Assembly: GCA_943737045.1 (NCBI GenBank)
Contig: CALSFV010000271.1
Coordinates: forward strand, 310,001 to 374,000
Length of the DNA stretch: 64,000 nt
Source of the DNA: Parapristionchus giblindavisi
Taxonomy: Eukaryota > Nematoda > Chromadorea > Rhabditida > Diplogasteridae
Direction: 5' to 3'
Made by a program: the position numbers and the translations under genes. Below are positions 25,245 to 35,694 of the stretch, in pieces (the first letter of the stretch is position 1; the number at the start of each line of letters is the position of its first letter). Under the pieces are notes generated by a model, which ran no database searches, was not told where the DNA came from, and worked only from the letters and a program-made list of their open reading frames with translations.

Positions 25245-26961
25245 ATGCGGAGGTTATTGTTGGTAGCGTTCGTGACAGGAATCGCACTGTCCGCGCCTGC
25301 GGGCGATTCTACAGAGCTTCAGGTATCGATTGCCTGGAAATTACCGTATCTCTCACATTATCGATTGTAGAGCGAGAAGCCCCATGATCCTAGCCTACCG
25401 AAAGAGACCAACTACAAGATGTACATCGGCGAACAGAAGTTTGTAAGTGTCTGAGACTACCGTAATCCTGCTTGCTAAACGACGCTTATCACGAACTGAC
25501 TTTATTCCGTTGTTGCAGGCTCTTCCCTTCAAGACCCGTGTCGTGCAGTCATTCGTCGAGGGTCAGACCATCCACGCTGTGGGCAAGCTGAAGGATGAAC
25601 CCACAAGGTATACGGTCAAATTTGAATTTCCTAAATAAGGGGAAGTTTGAAAAAAAAACCCGATTCAGAGTTGACTTCAACTTCCACAAGGGAGCCGCCA
25701 AGGATTCCGATATGCCCCTTCACTTCTCGATTCGCTTCAAGGAAGGTGACAAACTTTAAAAAAAAAACAATAAATCAAGCTACCAATTAATATTCAGGCG
25801 TTTTCACCAGCAAGTTCGTCTACAACACGTTCATGAATGGAAACTGGTCCGACGATGAACAGAGAATCTCCAATCCATTCAAGGTACACTTGTTCATGAT
25901 TACGGTAGATCTTGACTACTGTAGCTGTGGACAAATATTGATTACGGGAGTTTTGATATATTGATTGATTCAGGCCGGAAAGGAGTTCGATCTTCGTGTC
26001 AGAATCATCGACAACAAGTACCAGGTGGAGCAAAATATGAATTAGTTAATCAATATTTGTCAAATTCCTAAAAAATTAATAATTTCGAGGTATTGATTTT
26101 ATTCGATAGCATTATTAATGTTCAGGTCTATGCCAACCGCAAGGACGTCGGCAAGTTCGACATCCGCCAATCCCTTGAAGGAGTGAGTATTGAATATTTT
26201 AAAAGAATCAGTTCATGATTGTAAAAGTGGGTGACCTTACCGTACTCCAGATCGACCATGTCTCCATCCGTGGTGATCTTTCCGAACTCCGTCTGTTCCA
26301 TTACGGTGGTGCCAAGTATGACAAGGGCTACACCGCCATCGCTGATCTGACCCCCGGCAAGAGACTCGACATCTCAGGAGTTCCCACTGGTGCGGTATTG
26401 ATCGATGGCAGATTATATTGATTGTTTGTTCATTTTATTGATCGACAATGTATTCAGGCAAGCGCTTCAACATCAACCTCTACCGCGCCAACAAGGAGTT
26501 CGGACTCCAGGTGAACCGATTAATCGATAATTGATTAATCAATCGATAAGTTCAGCTTTCGTTCCGTTTCAACGAGGGAGCCGTTGTTCGCAACGCCATG
26601 CAGAACAACGTATGGGGCAAGGAAGAGCGTGAGGGTGGTCTGCCTCTCAACAAGAATGAAGTGTAAGTGGCATACTGTAGTGATCGATTAATTCGTTAAT
26701 CGATCGATATTCTGAGATTACGGTAGATGAACCAATCGATATTTGCAGCTTCGACGTGACGATCATCAACGAGGAGTTCTCCATCCAGATCTTCTTGAAC
26801 GGTCAACGCTTCACGACCTTCGCTCACAGAGGTGCTCCAACTGACTACAAGACTGTCGAGGTACGGATCGATTAGTGAGACATATTATTGATTGGCTATT
26901 GTAGATCGATGGAGACGTCGAGGTTCACACCGTCACGATCAATAATGCTGTCGGAGCCTAA
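25245..26961 (+). CDS. Secreted tandem-repeat galectin (325 aa)
   Basis: Two galectin domains behind a signal peptide (MRRLLLVAFVTGIALSAPA). Exons: 25245-25322, 25371-25442, 25519-25607, 25669-25745, 25798-25883, 25974-26024, 26126-26182, 26251-26389, 26458-26510, 26556-26662, 26749-26860, 26905-26961; total 978 nt with all phases matching. Exon 8 must end at ACTG|GTGCGG to keep frame. Domain 1 keeps H98, R102, N115 and W122, but has WSDDEQR where WGxEER is usual, one extra residue. Domain 2 has Q234 in place of the sugar-contacting His, yet keeps R238, N247, W254, E257 and R259. Sugar specificity may therefore differ from LEC-1. It resembles the C. elegans lec-2 to lec-5 group, but I cannot assign one. 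An extracellular role is inferred from the leader. The exact cleavage site is uncertain. Confidence 0.92.
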
Positions 26962-27040
26962 GTCACGATATCGATCGATAATTGAAGATTTGTATATATC
27001 CGTTGAACAATCTGCCATTATTATTAATACTGCACAGTTT

Positions 27041-27046
27041 AATAAA
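27041..27046 (+). promoter_or_regulatory. Poly(A) signal of the secreted galectin
   Basis: AATAAA lies 80 nt after the TAA stop, followed by a T-rich stretch. Confidence 0.7.
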
Positions 27047-27468
27047 AGTTTTTTTGCTGTCTTAAAATGACGATTCATGTTTTAACTGATGGACAGGCAT
27101 AAATAAATAAATTCAGCGATCACATTTGAAGGGGCGGGCCCTCGAAGAAAATATTGTGTTTGTTTTTATTTATTTATCATACATCGCGAAGATGTTTTGT
27201 TATGGTATTTATATACACAACACCAGTGTGTGGGATATGTACAAAGAATATGGAAGACGAGTGTATGAGATCGTTTGAAGAGAGAGGACTCAATATGGGA
27301 AAGTTGATCTTTGATCTTTTGATTTGTTCGTACAACCACCAAATATTGAAAGTTAAGTGAATTTAATGCATTTCTGAAAATTTTTGTAATATGCTTGGAG
27401 AGAAGGGTACTGCCAATTAAGACACTTAAGTCACCTAAATTAACACCCACGATAATTTTACTATTGAT

Positions 27469-27676
27469 CGTATAAAATACACTTGTTTATTTGGTACGAG
27501 AGTAGCCAACCACTGCCATAATGAATTCCTATGTTTAGAGAGCGAGCACCGGTGAGAGAGTAGGTAGATCAGAGAGAGCGAGGAAGGAAAGGAGGAAAGA
27601 GTGGGGAGTTAATCGATAGTTCTTCCTCTGTTTAGCAGCAGTAGAAATGCAATTATGCAAGTACATTTTATACGGA
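27469..27676 (+). repeat. TIR element with GTATAAAAT ends, copy 1 (208 bp)
   Basis: Begins CGTATAAAATACACTTG and ends GTACATTTTATACGG, so the tips are inverted repeats. The interior matches the copy at 56653-56850 (shared GAGTTAATCGATAGTTCTT and GTAGCCA). Noncoding, MITE-like. Confidence 0.8.
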
Positions 27677-28107
27677 CAATATCCGCTCTGGCAACACTCT
27701 CGTAGACAAGTAAAGTGAAAGAACGGAGTTTCAAATTAGCTCGGCGTGCGCCTTTAACTATACAACAGAGTTGAGAGAGTGGGAATAAGTCAAGGAACAA
27801 ATTGTAAAAAAGATTTGAATTATTTTGAGGAAGACATTTTTTTCAACGTAATCCGAGATCGAACTCTATTGCCGAATCTCCGACCGGATTGATTGTCCTA
27901 TCACTTACCACGGGTTCCTTTTTGAAGTCATGAGAAAGGATCTAGACATACTCTGATACTCCCTACTTATATAACAACGAGTGTTTCCGACCATTTTACT
28001 ACGCGGGCCTAGACATTGTTTGCGAGAGTTATACACCCAAAAGTGAGAGGGAGAGGGAGAGGGGAATCGCCTCCATTCATATAGAGTCGAGTCAGATCAA
28101 CGTCAAG

Positions 28108-28179
28108 TCTCTGGTAGTATAGTGGTTAGTATCCGCGTCTGTCACATGCGAGACCCGGGTTCAATTCCCGGCCAGAGAG
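28108..28179 (+). tRNA. tRNA-Asp (GUC)
   Basis: A 72-nt cloverleaf without intron. The acceptor stem TCTCTGG pairs with CCAGAGA, with discriminator G. Anticodon stem CGCGT/ATGCG closes the loop CTGTCAC with anticodon GTC. T-arm CCGGG-TTCAATT-CCCGG is perfect. The A-box region TAGTATAGTGGTTAGTA is typical of eukaryotic tRNA-Asp. The 3' flank reaches TTTTT within a few bases, a Pol III terminator. Confidence 0.95.
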
Positions 28180-28431
28180 AATGTTTTTGCATTTTTTATT
28201 AGACTTCTATATTTACATAATAATAAATATATAACATCACTTGAAAACGCTTTTTACTGATTTCCTTTTCACTGTTTCTGAAACATTCAAGCTATATTTC
28301 GTACTTTCAATATCAATTCATGTCGAGAGCATTTTGTGATCTACGTATATATTCTTGCTTTATACACTTTTTGAATTACAACAATTTTACACTTTCATAT
28401 TAAAATCTAGTTTCATAAATTCCCTAGAGAG

Positions 28432-28506
28432 ACCTGATGAGGTCAACTGAAGACCAGGCAACACTTTATGGTGTCTAGACGTAGCGGCCGAAACCCCATA
28501 CGGCAC
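28432..28506 (+). other. Hammerhead-like motif pair (CTGATGAG ... CCGAAAC)
   Basis: CTGATGAG near 28435 and GGCCGAAAC near 28487 match the two conserved strands of a hammerhead ribozyme core. GGTC and GGCC can pair as the base of stem II, and an internal hairpin ACAC-TTTATG-GTGT sits between them. I cannot find convincing stems I and III or the cleavage triplet, so this is a candidate only; it may be the relic of a retroelement end. Confidence 0.25.
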
Positions 28507-28909
28507 AATATTAGCTTACTTATTTATTTTAAAATTTACATTTAAAGTGCATGCAAACATATACTAAATCTATTTATATTATCAATTTACTTGTATAGTT
28601 TCATAATGACAATGAGCACGTTGATAAATATAGCAATTTCTGAATTTCCTTGAAATGAATTGATTTAACCAATTAAGGATAACTAGAATACATAGTAGCT
28701 TCATTTACTTTTTACCCAGCCTTCCTTGTCCTTAATAATGAGCAACATACATTTCAGTCTTGTTTCGATGATTTTCCTCTTCTGCATGTAGCCTTTCCTA
28801 GCAAAAATATGCAAACGAGACACCATAAAGCGCAGTTAAGCAATAATTTTACAGAATTCATCCGCCCACGTTCTTCACATATTTAAAATCATACACCAAG
28901 CTAATTTAC

Positions 28910-28979
28910 AACTCCTCGCTCTGGCAGCACTCTCTCGCTTTGCTTGCTTACGAGAGATCGTGGCCAGAGCGGAGAAATC
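28910..28979. repeat. Foldback of the CGCTCTGGC family
   Basis: AACTCCTCGCTCTGGCAGC at the left faces TGGCCAGAGCGGAG at the right around GCTTGCTTACGAGAGA. Same family as 41261-41329, with partial relatives at 34402, 34730, 54775 and 61955. Confidence 0.7.
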
Positions 28980-28990
28980 AGCTGTTAGCC

Positions 28991-29113
28991 TTTAAAGGGA
29001 GCGTAACCTCACTCAATGGTTTCTTCCACGTGCAATGCTCTCTCGTTGTTAGAGAACAGAAAAATAGTGTGCACAATGAAGAGACCATTGAGTGAGATAA
29101 CGCTCCCTTTAAG
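28991..29113. repeat. MITE-like foldback, GGGAGCGT family, copy 1
   Basis: The ends TTTAAAGGGAGCGTAACCTC and, inverted, GAGATAACGCTCCCTTTAA flank an interior with CAATGCTCTCTCGTTGTTAG. Copy 2 is at 43074-43195 and a rearranged part is at 63711. Confidence 0.85.
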
Positions 29114-30121
29114 GCGCCTAATTTTTGTCAGTGATGTTGCAGTGATCTATCAAAAATGTCAACATTACTGATTATCCAAACATTTCTCATCACTTTTATT
29201 CCATAAATGGCTTCTCACCTGTTTACACTCAATTTAGGTGCATTCAGAAACACTAAAAGATCGGGGTAAAAAACGAACTGAATACAGCTGATTTCATGAT
29301 AAATTTGTGTTATGTTTCCTCATTCCGCACGTATTCTCTGATTCGTGCACAGAATTCCTCTACTGGAACGTCGTGTGCATAATATAATAATAATAATATA
29401 ATATATAACATAATAATATATGACAAAGACATGATGGCTTGCGTTACTGCTTGGAAGAAGTGGACAAATTTGTGATGGACCAAATTTTAGACCAAATTTT
29501 GCACGGGCTGTATCTTCTGTTTGGCTCGTAAAGTATGCCTGATCTTAAAAGGAACGACTGACGTTTTATAACTGCCCAAAGAGCTCATGAATATAGAGTA
29601 GAGAGAGACTCGACCATACACTGAAAGTAATTGCCCGGAGCGAAAATATCCTCGCGTTGTTCTTTAGTCTCTCCGAGTGAGAGTGGAAGTCGGAGATTAC
29701 GAAAGTCTGGGTGCCCAAGATAGATTTTGAATAGGTCCAAAGTCTCATAGTAAGTATCTTTGTTTCGTTTCGTGCAAGTGCACCGAATTTAACCCAAAGA
29801 TGCATAGGCACAGCCAAAATGGACTCGAAAAAACGATCGTTATGCTCTGAAAAATTGGGAAAGGTAAAGAAAATCAGGAAAAACTCTCCTCGTTTTACAC
29901 ACTCTCACATCTATTTTTCGTTTCATTTCGCTTTTGAACACCACATAATTGAATAAATTATTTAAGAAAATGGTCTTTTAGCAAATCGATGAGATTCATA
30001 GCCTAAACTTTTAAGGAAAAAATCTTGAACATCAATATTTTTTATTACACTTTTTTCGTACAAAGACATTAATTATTCCTAGACTCCATCATAAGAGGGA
30101 AAGACGATTCAATTATTCTAT

Positions 30122-30350
30122 CTGTGAAGTCGACCTCTGCTTCAACCTCTTCCTCCCATTCCTCGCCTCCCCTCTCTCCTCTCTCCCTTTCACATCTCTC
30201 TCTCTCCTCCTCTCCCTCATCTCTCCATCTCTCCTCCTCTCCCCTCCAACTCTCCACACCTCTCGCTTCTCTCCATCTCCAATCCCTTTTTTCTCTCTTC
30301 AACCTCTCCTCTCCCCCCCTGTCCCCTCCTCCCCTTCTTCTCTCTCACGC
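30122..30350 (+). repeat. Pyrimidine-rich (CTC/TCC) tract
   Basis: Almost pure C/T for about 200 bp (CTCTCCTCTC patterns), hence GA-rich on the other strand. The frames open through it are compositional, not genes. Confidence 0.7.
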
Positions 30351-30823
30351 CAAATCAAACTCCCTAATACCGCATGTAGACCATGTTTCGCAGTTTCCGC
30401 TACTATTTCCTTTAAATTTATTTTTTGAAAATCAATTTATAATTCCCATTTGCTTATTATCCGGATCCCATCCAATCATAAACCTTTTTTTTTAAACCGA
30501 AAGAGTATGCACTTTTTCTGATGCAAATTAATTGCATAAAGTTCTTATCGCTCTAAACACGGCCTATCTGTGCTTTGATATTAGTAATCCATTCTGCAAG
30601 CTGACTCTGCTATTTTGCGGAATGTCGTGACTTCATACCCAGATTCTGTGAATAGTTATGTATGCAGGACGGGGTGGTGGTCAGGAGACATTGCAGAAAT
30701 CTTTAAAAAATAATGCCAAGGAGACATAATTTGAGTGCGAAAACAATCTCGCCTTGATCACATCCAAAAATTATACGAGAATCTTCACTATGTCTTCAGT
30801 TACTAACATTCTCCTCGAAAGTC

Positions 30824-31019
30824 GGTGTTAAAATCTTGGAAAAGTAGATGGAAAAGTGAAAAGTATTGTTAATTTTGTGACTGTAAAAGTAGCTGGAAAA
30901 GAAGCATAGCTTTGTCATTTACAAGCTCTTACAATGGATTTTCGTCAATTAGGCTACTTTTCCAACCACTTAAATCACAAAATTCACACTACTTTTCACT
31001 TTTCAAAGATCTTAACACC
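30824..31019. repeat. Foldback element, GGTGTTAA ends (196 bp)
   Basis: Left end GGTGTTAAAATCTTGGAAAAG; the complement of the right end reads GGTGTTAAGATCTTTGAAAAG. Both continue into GTGAAAAGTA and AATTTTGTGA stretches. Confidence 0.8.
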
Positions 31020-31428
31020 ACATTATGAAAAGAATATAGAATGAGAGAAAAATCTCCCCATTCAAACGCTCTCTCACCTCTTTTCCTTTATCAACGTTTG
31101 AACGCCACATTCGAATACGAACAATCAATCAATTAATTATAAATTATTTTTTTATTTATTTATTTTTCTTTAGCGATAAACAAAGAGAGGTGAAAGTGAA
31201 AATCAATAAAATTATGGAAAAATCATGAATCATCGCGATTATTATTTAATGTTTTCGAAAATATCATGACACAGCTATGATGCATACATAATCATCAGTG
31301 TTTGATCTCAGTCTAAGGTATTTATTATTGTTCCGACTGGAGATTAAAATGAGGGCGGTCGGAATGATAAATGATGATATTATCATATGTGTTGTTATGG
31401 ATTATCAATTGATTCGATGAATTGACAA

Positions 31429-31483
31429 AGATCTATATTAGGGTGGATGGCGCTTAGGGCCTCATCCACCCTAATATAGATCT
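31429..31483. repeat. Perfect 21-bp inverted repeat with 13-nt loop
   Basis: AGATCTATATTAGGGTGGAT followed by G, and its exact complement, flank a loop GCGCTTAGGGCCT. No mismatch over 21 bp. The sequence is isolated, with no U-tract after it. Confidence 0.85.
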
Positions 31484-32599
31484 ATCGCAATATGATCTTT
31501 GAACCCAGAAGCCACTATACACAGTGAGCTCCTTCCCTCCCTCTCTCCGCTCCCCCTCAACTCTACCCATTATTTCACGCTATTTATTTATCACTTGCTG
31601 TCACATTTATTTAATGTAAGATAAATTAAATTAAATTAAATTAAAGTCCAAAATGCCTACCATAGATTGGAATCAAAGCCTGCGGGCATCGGATTCTCTC
31701 AAGCGTTAAACACATTTTTTCTGCTCGCAAGGCATAATGGCTCCATGCAAAACTGTGCAGCTAAAAAGAGCAAAAAAATTAAAAGAAGGAAGATAGAGTG
31801 GAACTTTGTTGTTGTTGTTTTTTTTTCGTTGTGTCAGTAATATCTTCACATCGAGTAAAGATTTATTCAGCACAGTATCAAGAAATAACCTTATTAACAC
31901 TTTAAATGCTATTTGATGATTAGGGAATGATGATAAAAATTGTCATCGATATGCGTACAATATAAAATGCTTAGAGGTTTTCATATAATATTTAAGCGAA
32001 CTCAAAGAATCTGTCAGGATATTCTCATGAAACCTACATTTAATTTGTATTTTTACTTAACTTTATTGTTAAATTTCACGTTCGCTTATCTCATAAAAAT
32101 AAATAATTGCATACATTTCAAGGCTCATTTGACAACAACTTCCTATAGATTCTTCTAGTCCATTACTCATGGGGTCAATCATATATTCTGATTAATTCCG
32201 GACCACAAATTTCGCTCTCTCGTGATCTTTGACCACTGCGTGCATTGTATGATACATTTTTAGGATGCCTACTACATCATAAATTGGAGTATATTGCAAG
32301 GGGTATCCGGGGTGCGGAAACTATCTTGGTAATATCTCATGCAACTTTTCGCAATCCACGCATCAGCATTACATGACGCATTAATGTAAACGTCCCATCT
32401 CCGAATTATCGTACACTCTAGTCTCTCAGGTCATCTTAGAGTTTCCCCTCCTACTACATTATGGGAGCAAAGTCGATACACCTACTTGGTCGAAGCATTT
32501 ATTATGAAAAGTTACAAAAATTTTTCCAAATAAGCCAGCTTTCGGGATTTCAATCATCCATTAGATGTTGGGAAATTAAATTATTCTTTGTTAAGTAGT

Positions 32600-32887
32600 T
32601 TAATTACCATGTACAACAACATTTGAAGCAAATAATATACATATCATCATATATAAAATCTTTACCAAAGAAGTATACGAACTTGTTTTTCTTTTGAGGT
32701 TTCTTTTGCTCTTTCTGATTTTAAAATACGATATTCGAAGAATCCTTATCGGGAAAACGTTTGAAGAAGTATTATACACAAAAATTGGCTTCGTTCCTTG
32801 ATTGGCACTTGAAAGGTATTCCTCTTCTGGACTTGGACTTCGATTGACTACGATACCAGTGATATTCACATATTCGCCAGTTCGCAT
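32600..32887 (-). CDS. Uncertain 95-residue open frame with C-terminal hydrophobic segment
   Basis: I do not recognise it. It begins at an ATG 12 nt after an in-frame stop, has a polar N-terminal half containing NRSPSPEEE, then a Lys/Arg-rich stretch (KIRKSKRNLKRK), and ends with a hydrophobic segment (ILYMMICILFASNVVV). That layout would suit a tail-anchored protein, or the frame may simply be open by chance in AT-rich DNA. No splice partners or homologs are apparent. Confidence 0.2.
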   Translation of the reverse strand: MRTGEYVNITGIVVNRSPSPEEEYLSSANQGTKPIFVYNTSSNVFPIRILRISYFKIRKSKRNLKRKTSSYTSLVKILYMMICILFASNVVVHGN

Positions 32888-34123
32888 GATATATAGCCAT
32901 TACTCATAACTGCAGGTGAAGTTCAGTCCATTAGCTTGTTTGTTTTAGACTAACCTTACTTATAGACGGACTTTTCCTCGTACTCTTAGACTTTTGATCA
33001 TTGCGTGAGTGAAAACACATCTCAAGTATGCAAGATCCTCTAAGTTTCGTGTCTTTGACATGTCCAAACCTTCCTCCTTCCTGCAGTGTCAATCATCCCT
33101 TACAAGGAGGGAAAGCCCCCCCCCCTACAATATTCTCTGGCCACACTCTCTCACCTGTTTTATCTGCGAAAAAGTGTGACCAGTGTGTATAATTGTAACT
33201 TATTCTTGGGCACAACGGATCTCCTCATTTCATACACTATTTCGTCATGCTCTGGTTGTGTAAAAAATTTTACAATTGTCACGTTCGTTTTAAGGATTCT
33301 CACTAATAGTAAGCTAATTTGAAACCCTGTGCACCGAAACAGGATATAGGTTGCCTCTAATCTAAAGCCGGAAAAAATTTAAAAAAAAATCCTTGTGAAA
33401 TTTCCTTACTCCGCACCTGGCACGAGATCAATTTCATTGCACTTAGTGGTTGTTCATTGGCTTCACCAGACTATCCCAGATGATCTAGAATTGTCTATCC
33501 CGCAATCGGTTTAATACGCTTAATGAACAGATTATCCCTGTCATTCGTTTCATCAAATCCATTGCGTTCGCACTTTCCAAAAAAATTAAGGTGGAACTTT
33601 AAACTAAACTCTTGGTCGAAAATTTAATTACATTTTCGCAGATTTACAACAGAAAAGGGGGTTGCGAAAACGGTTCAGTAACTTCCTCATTTATCTACAC
33701 ATGTTTTGCACGAGTGTCATGTCTAGGCGGCCGATTTGCCCTAACAGGGCAGATTTGATTGAACTATAATATGATTTTACCCGGTTACGATTGCCGCCAA
33801 GTTCATATCGTGATTGCTCTCTCCGTATTATTTTATCATCGTTTGTTTCGTTGATATCTCAACTCAACAAGTGGTCGTCCCTCCTCCTGTCGTCTATGGA
33901 TGGATATCCAATTCATAATACCCATCGCGTCTATCTTTGAGACTATGAATAGGGCCCGCATGTCCGATGTATCTGCCATCCATAGCATAGTGTATGAATG
34001 GGAGGGTCGACTGAGTTCAAAAGAGCATAGCCCTTGACGTACACCAATGCTTCTTCCGCATTTTTCGTACACAATTTTCCGATTCATTCTCGTAGTTCTG
34101 TTGAATTTATTAATGGCACAGAG

Positions 34124-34377
34124 CCGCTCTGGCAATGTACTCCCGCTTTCTTTGTTTACGAGAGAGAGTTGCAAGAGCGTTCAGTAAAATTAGCTCGTGT
34201 ATCGTATCAATGCAAGGTAATGGATGCATGACTGTATCTGATGTCATGTTTAGACCTACTTTTTTTCCATTTTTATTTATTTTAGTTGTAGACGCAAATA
34301 GCCTCATCCCAGTCATCATCCTCGCTTGAAACCTTCCCATTAAATTTGCATCGACAATGAGTTTATGAGAAATAGAC
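34124..34377 (+). repeat. Direct duplication, copy 1 (254 bp)
   Basis: Begins CCGCTCTGGCAATGTACTCC and ends GAGAAATAGA. It is almost identical to 34402-34650, differing only by losses of 1-3 nt. Confidence 0.9.
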
Positions 34378-34401
34378 GCGACGCCCCTAATTTGAAACTT
34401 T

Positions 34402-34650
34402 CCGCTCTGGCAATGTACTCCCGCTTTCTTTGTTTACGAGAGAGAGTTGCAAGAGCGTTCAGTAAAATTAGCTCGTGTATCGTATCAACAAGGTAATGGA
34501 TGCATGACTGTATCTGATGTCATGTTTAGACCTACTTTTTTTCCATTTTTATTTATTTTAGTTGTAGACGCAAATAGCCTCATCCCAGTCACATCCTCGC
34601 TTGAAACCTTCCCATTAAATTTGCTCGACAATGAGTTTATGAGAAATAGA
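34402..34650 (+). repeat. Direct duplication, copy 2 (249 bp)
   Basis: Lacks short bits present in copy 1: ATGCAAGG is ACAAGG, CATCATCC is CACATCC, and GCATCGAC is GCTCGAC. The copies are 24 bp apart. Confidence 0.9.
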
Positions 34651-35090
34651 GCGAATAAACAGCTACCTAGCCAGCTCTAACTGCCTTTCGTTTACGTTAA
34701 AAGTCCCATACCCATTCAGATCAAACGCCCCACTCTAGCCACACTCTCTCACGTTTTATGTACAAGAGAGTGCGGACAGAACTCAGCGTTTCAAATTATC
34801 TTGGTCATCCGTTTTTTGCTAGAAAATAGGGTGTATAGGTGTGTTGCTTTCAGTTCCTCTAAAGGGCTCATCGCTCTGTTCTCTGCCCGGAGTATTCAAC
34901 TATTTATAAAACTGTGAACAGGGCTATTAATAAGCTACCACAAATAGTTCATGAGGTATTCATTCATAAATAATTGTTTTGATGATATTCATGATTATTC
35001 ATAATCACTTGCTTATCATTGAAAGATTACGATCTCTGTCTAATCCTTATCCCTTGGTGTTAGATGTATTGGTTTGCACTCTCCACATTC

Positions 35091-35199
35091 TCTGGTATTT
35101 CAAAACTTGAAGCCTATTTAAAATACGTCACTGAATTGAAGTTTACTTTAAGAATACTTCAAGTGAAAATGATAAGTACAAGTTTTGAAATATCAGAAA
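35091..35199. repeat. Foldback of the TCTGGTATTT family, small copy
   Basis: TCTGGTATTTCAAAACTTGAAG at one end and AAGTTTTGAAATATCAGA at the other. Relatives are at 55861-56068 and 60215-60400. Confidence 0.7.
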
Positions 35200-35587
35200 T
35201 TTAGCTTTTGTAATATCATAGTTGGCACAGTTCCGATAAACTGTATTTTGGATTTTTTTTTTTGCCTGCATAAAGCAGTTATTATTATAAAATAACAATT
35301 AATTGTTTGCTGCACAATGGGGGCGTTTCTCTGAATGCCACGGCAGATACCAAATGATATCATGATTGATATTGCACAGTGTTTTAGGGTATTTATAAAT
35401 AATAAAGCAATTTTAGTACTTCAAATGAACCCATCGGGTATGGGGAATATCTGTTGGATATGTCTTTTGGAGGATGTCCGTGGCCAATAAATGTAAATAA
35501 ATAAATGAATAATTGTTTTGATAATATTCATAATTGTTGATAATCGCACACTTGTCGATGGAAGATTACTATCTCTGTCCAATCCTT

Positions 35588-35694
35588 ATGCATCGTTACA
35601 TTTGCCTTACGTGCCTACGCCGTAACCGCCTCCGCGGCGTCTCCGTCGTTACGGCGTAGACACGTAAGGAACGATGCATAATGTAACGATGCAT
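35588..35694. repeat. GC-rich palindrome with CTCCGTCGTTACGGCG core, copy 1
   Basis: Arms ATGCATCGTTACA...TTACGTGCCTACGCCGTAAC and their complement (GTTACGGCGTAGACACGTAA) flank a CpG-rich core. The core is shared with the palindrome at 59076-59313. Confidence 0.8.

Larger units (their letters stand above)
26962..28107. other. Spacer after the secreted galectin
   Basis: Contains the galectin poly(A) signal, a TIR element at 27469-27676 and otherwise unassigned DNA up to the tRNA gene. No coding region is supported. Confidence 0.55.

Noticed and set aside
26126..26400. Donor at GGTGCG|GTATTG for galectin exon 8
   Set aside because: It would break the frame; ACTG|GTGCGG one step earlier gives the expected VPTGKRFNI join.
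33836..34174. 112-residue minus-strand frame
   Set aside because: No ATG-supported start, and part lies in the duplicated noncoding segment at 34124.
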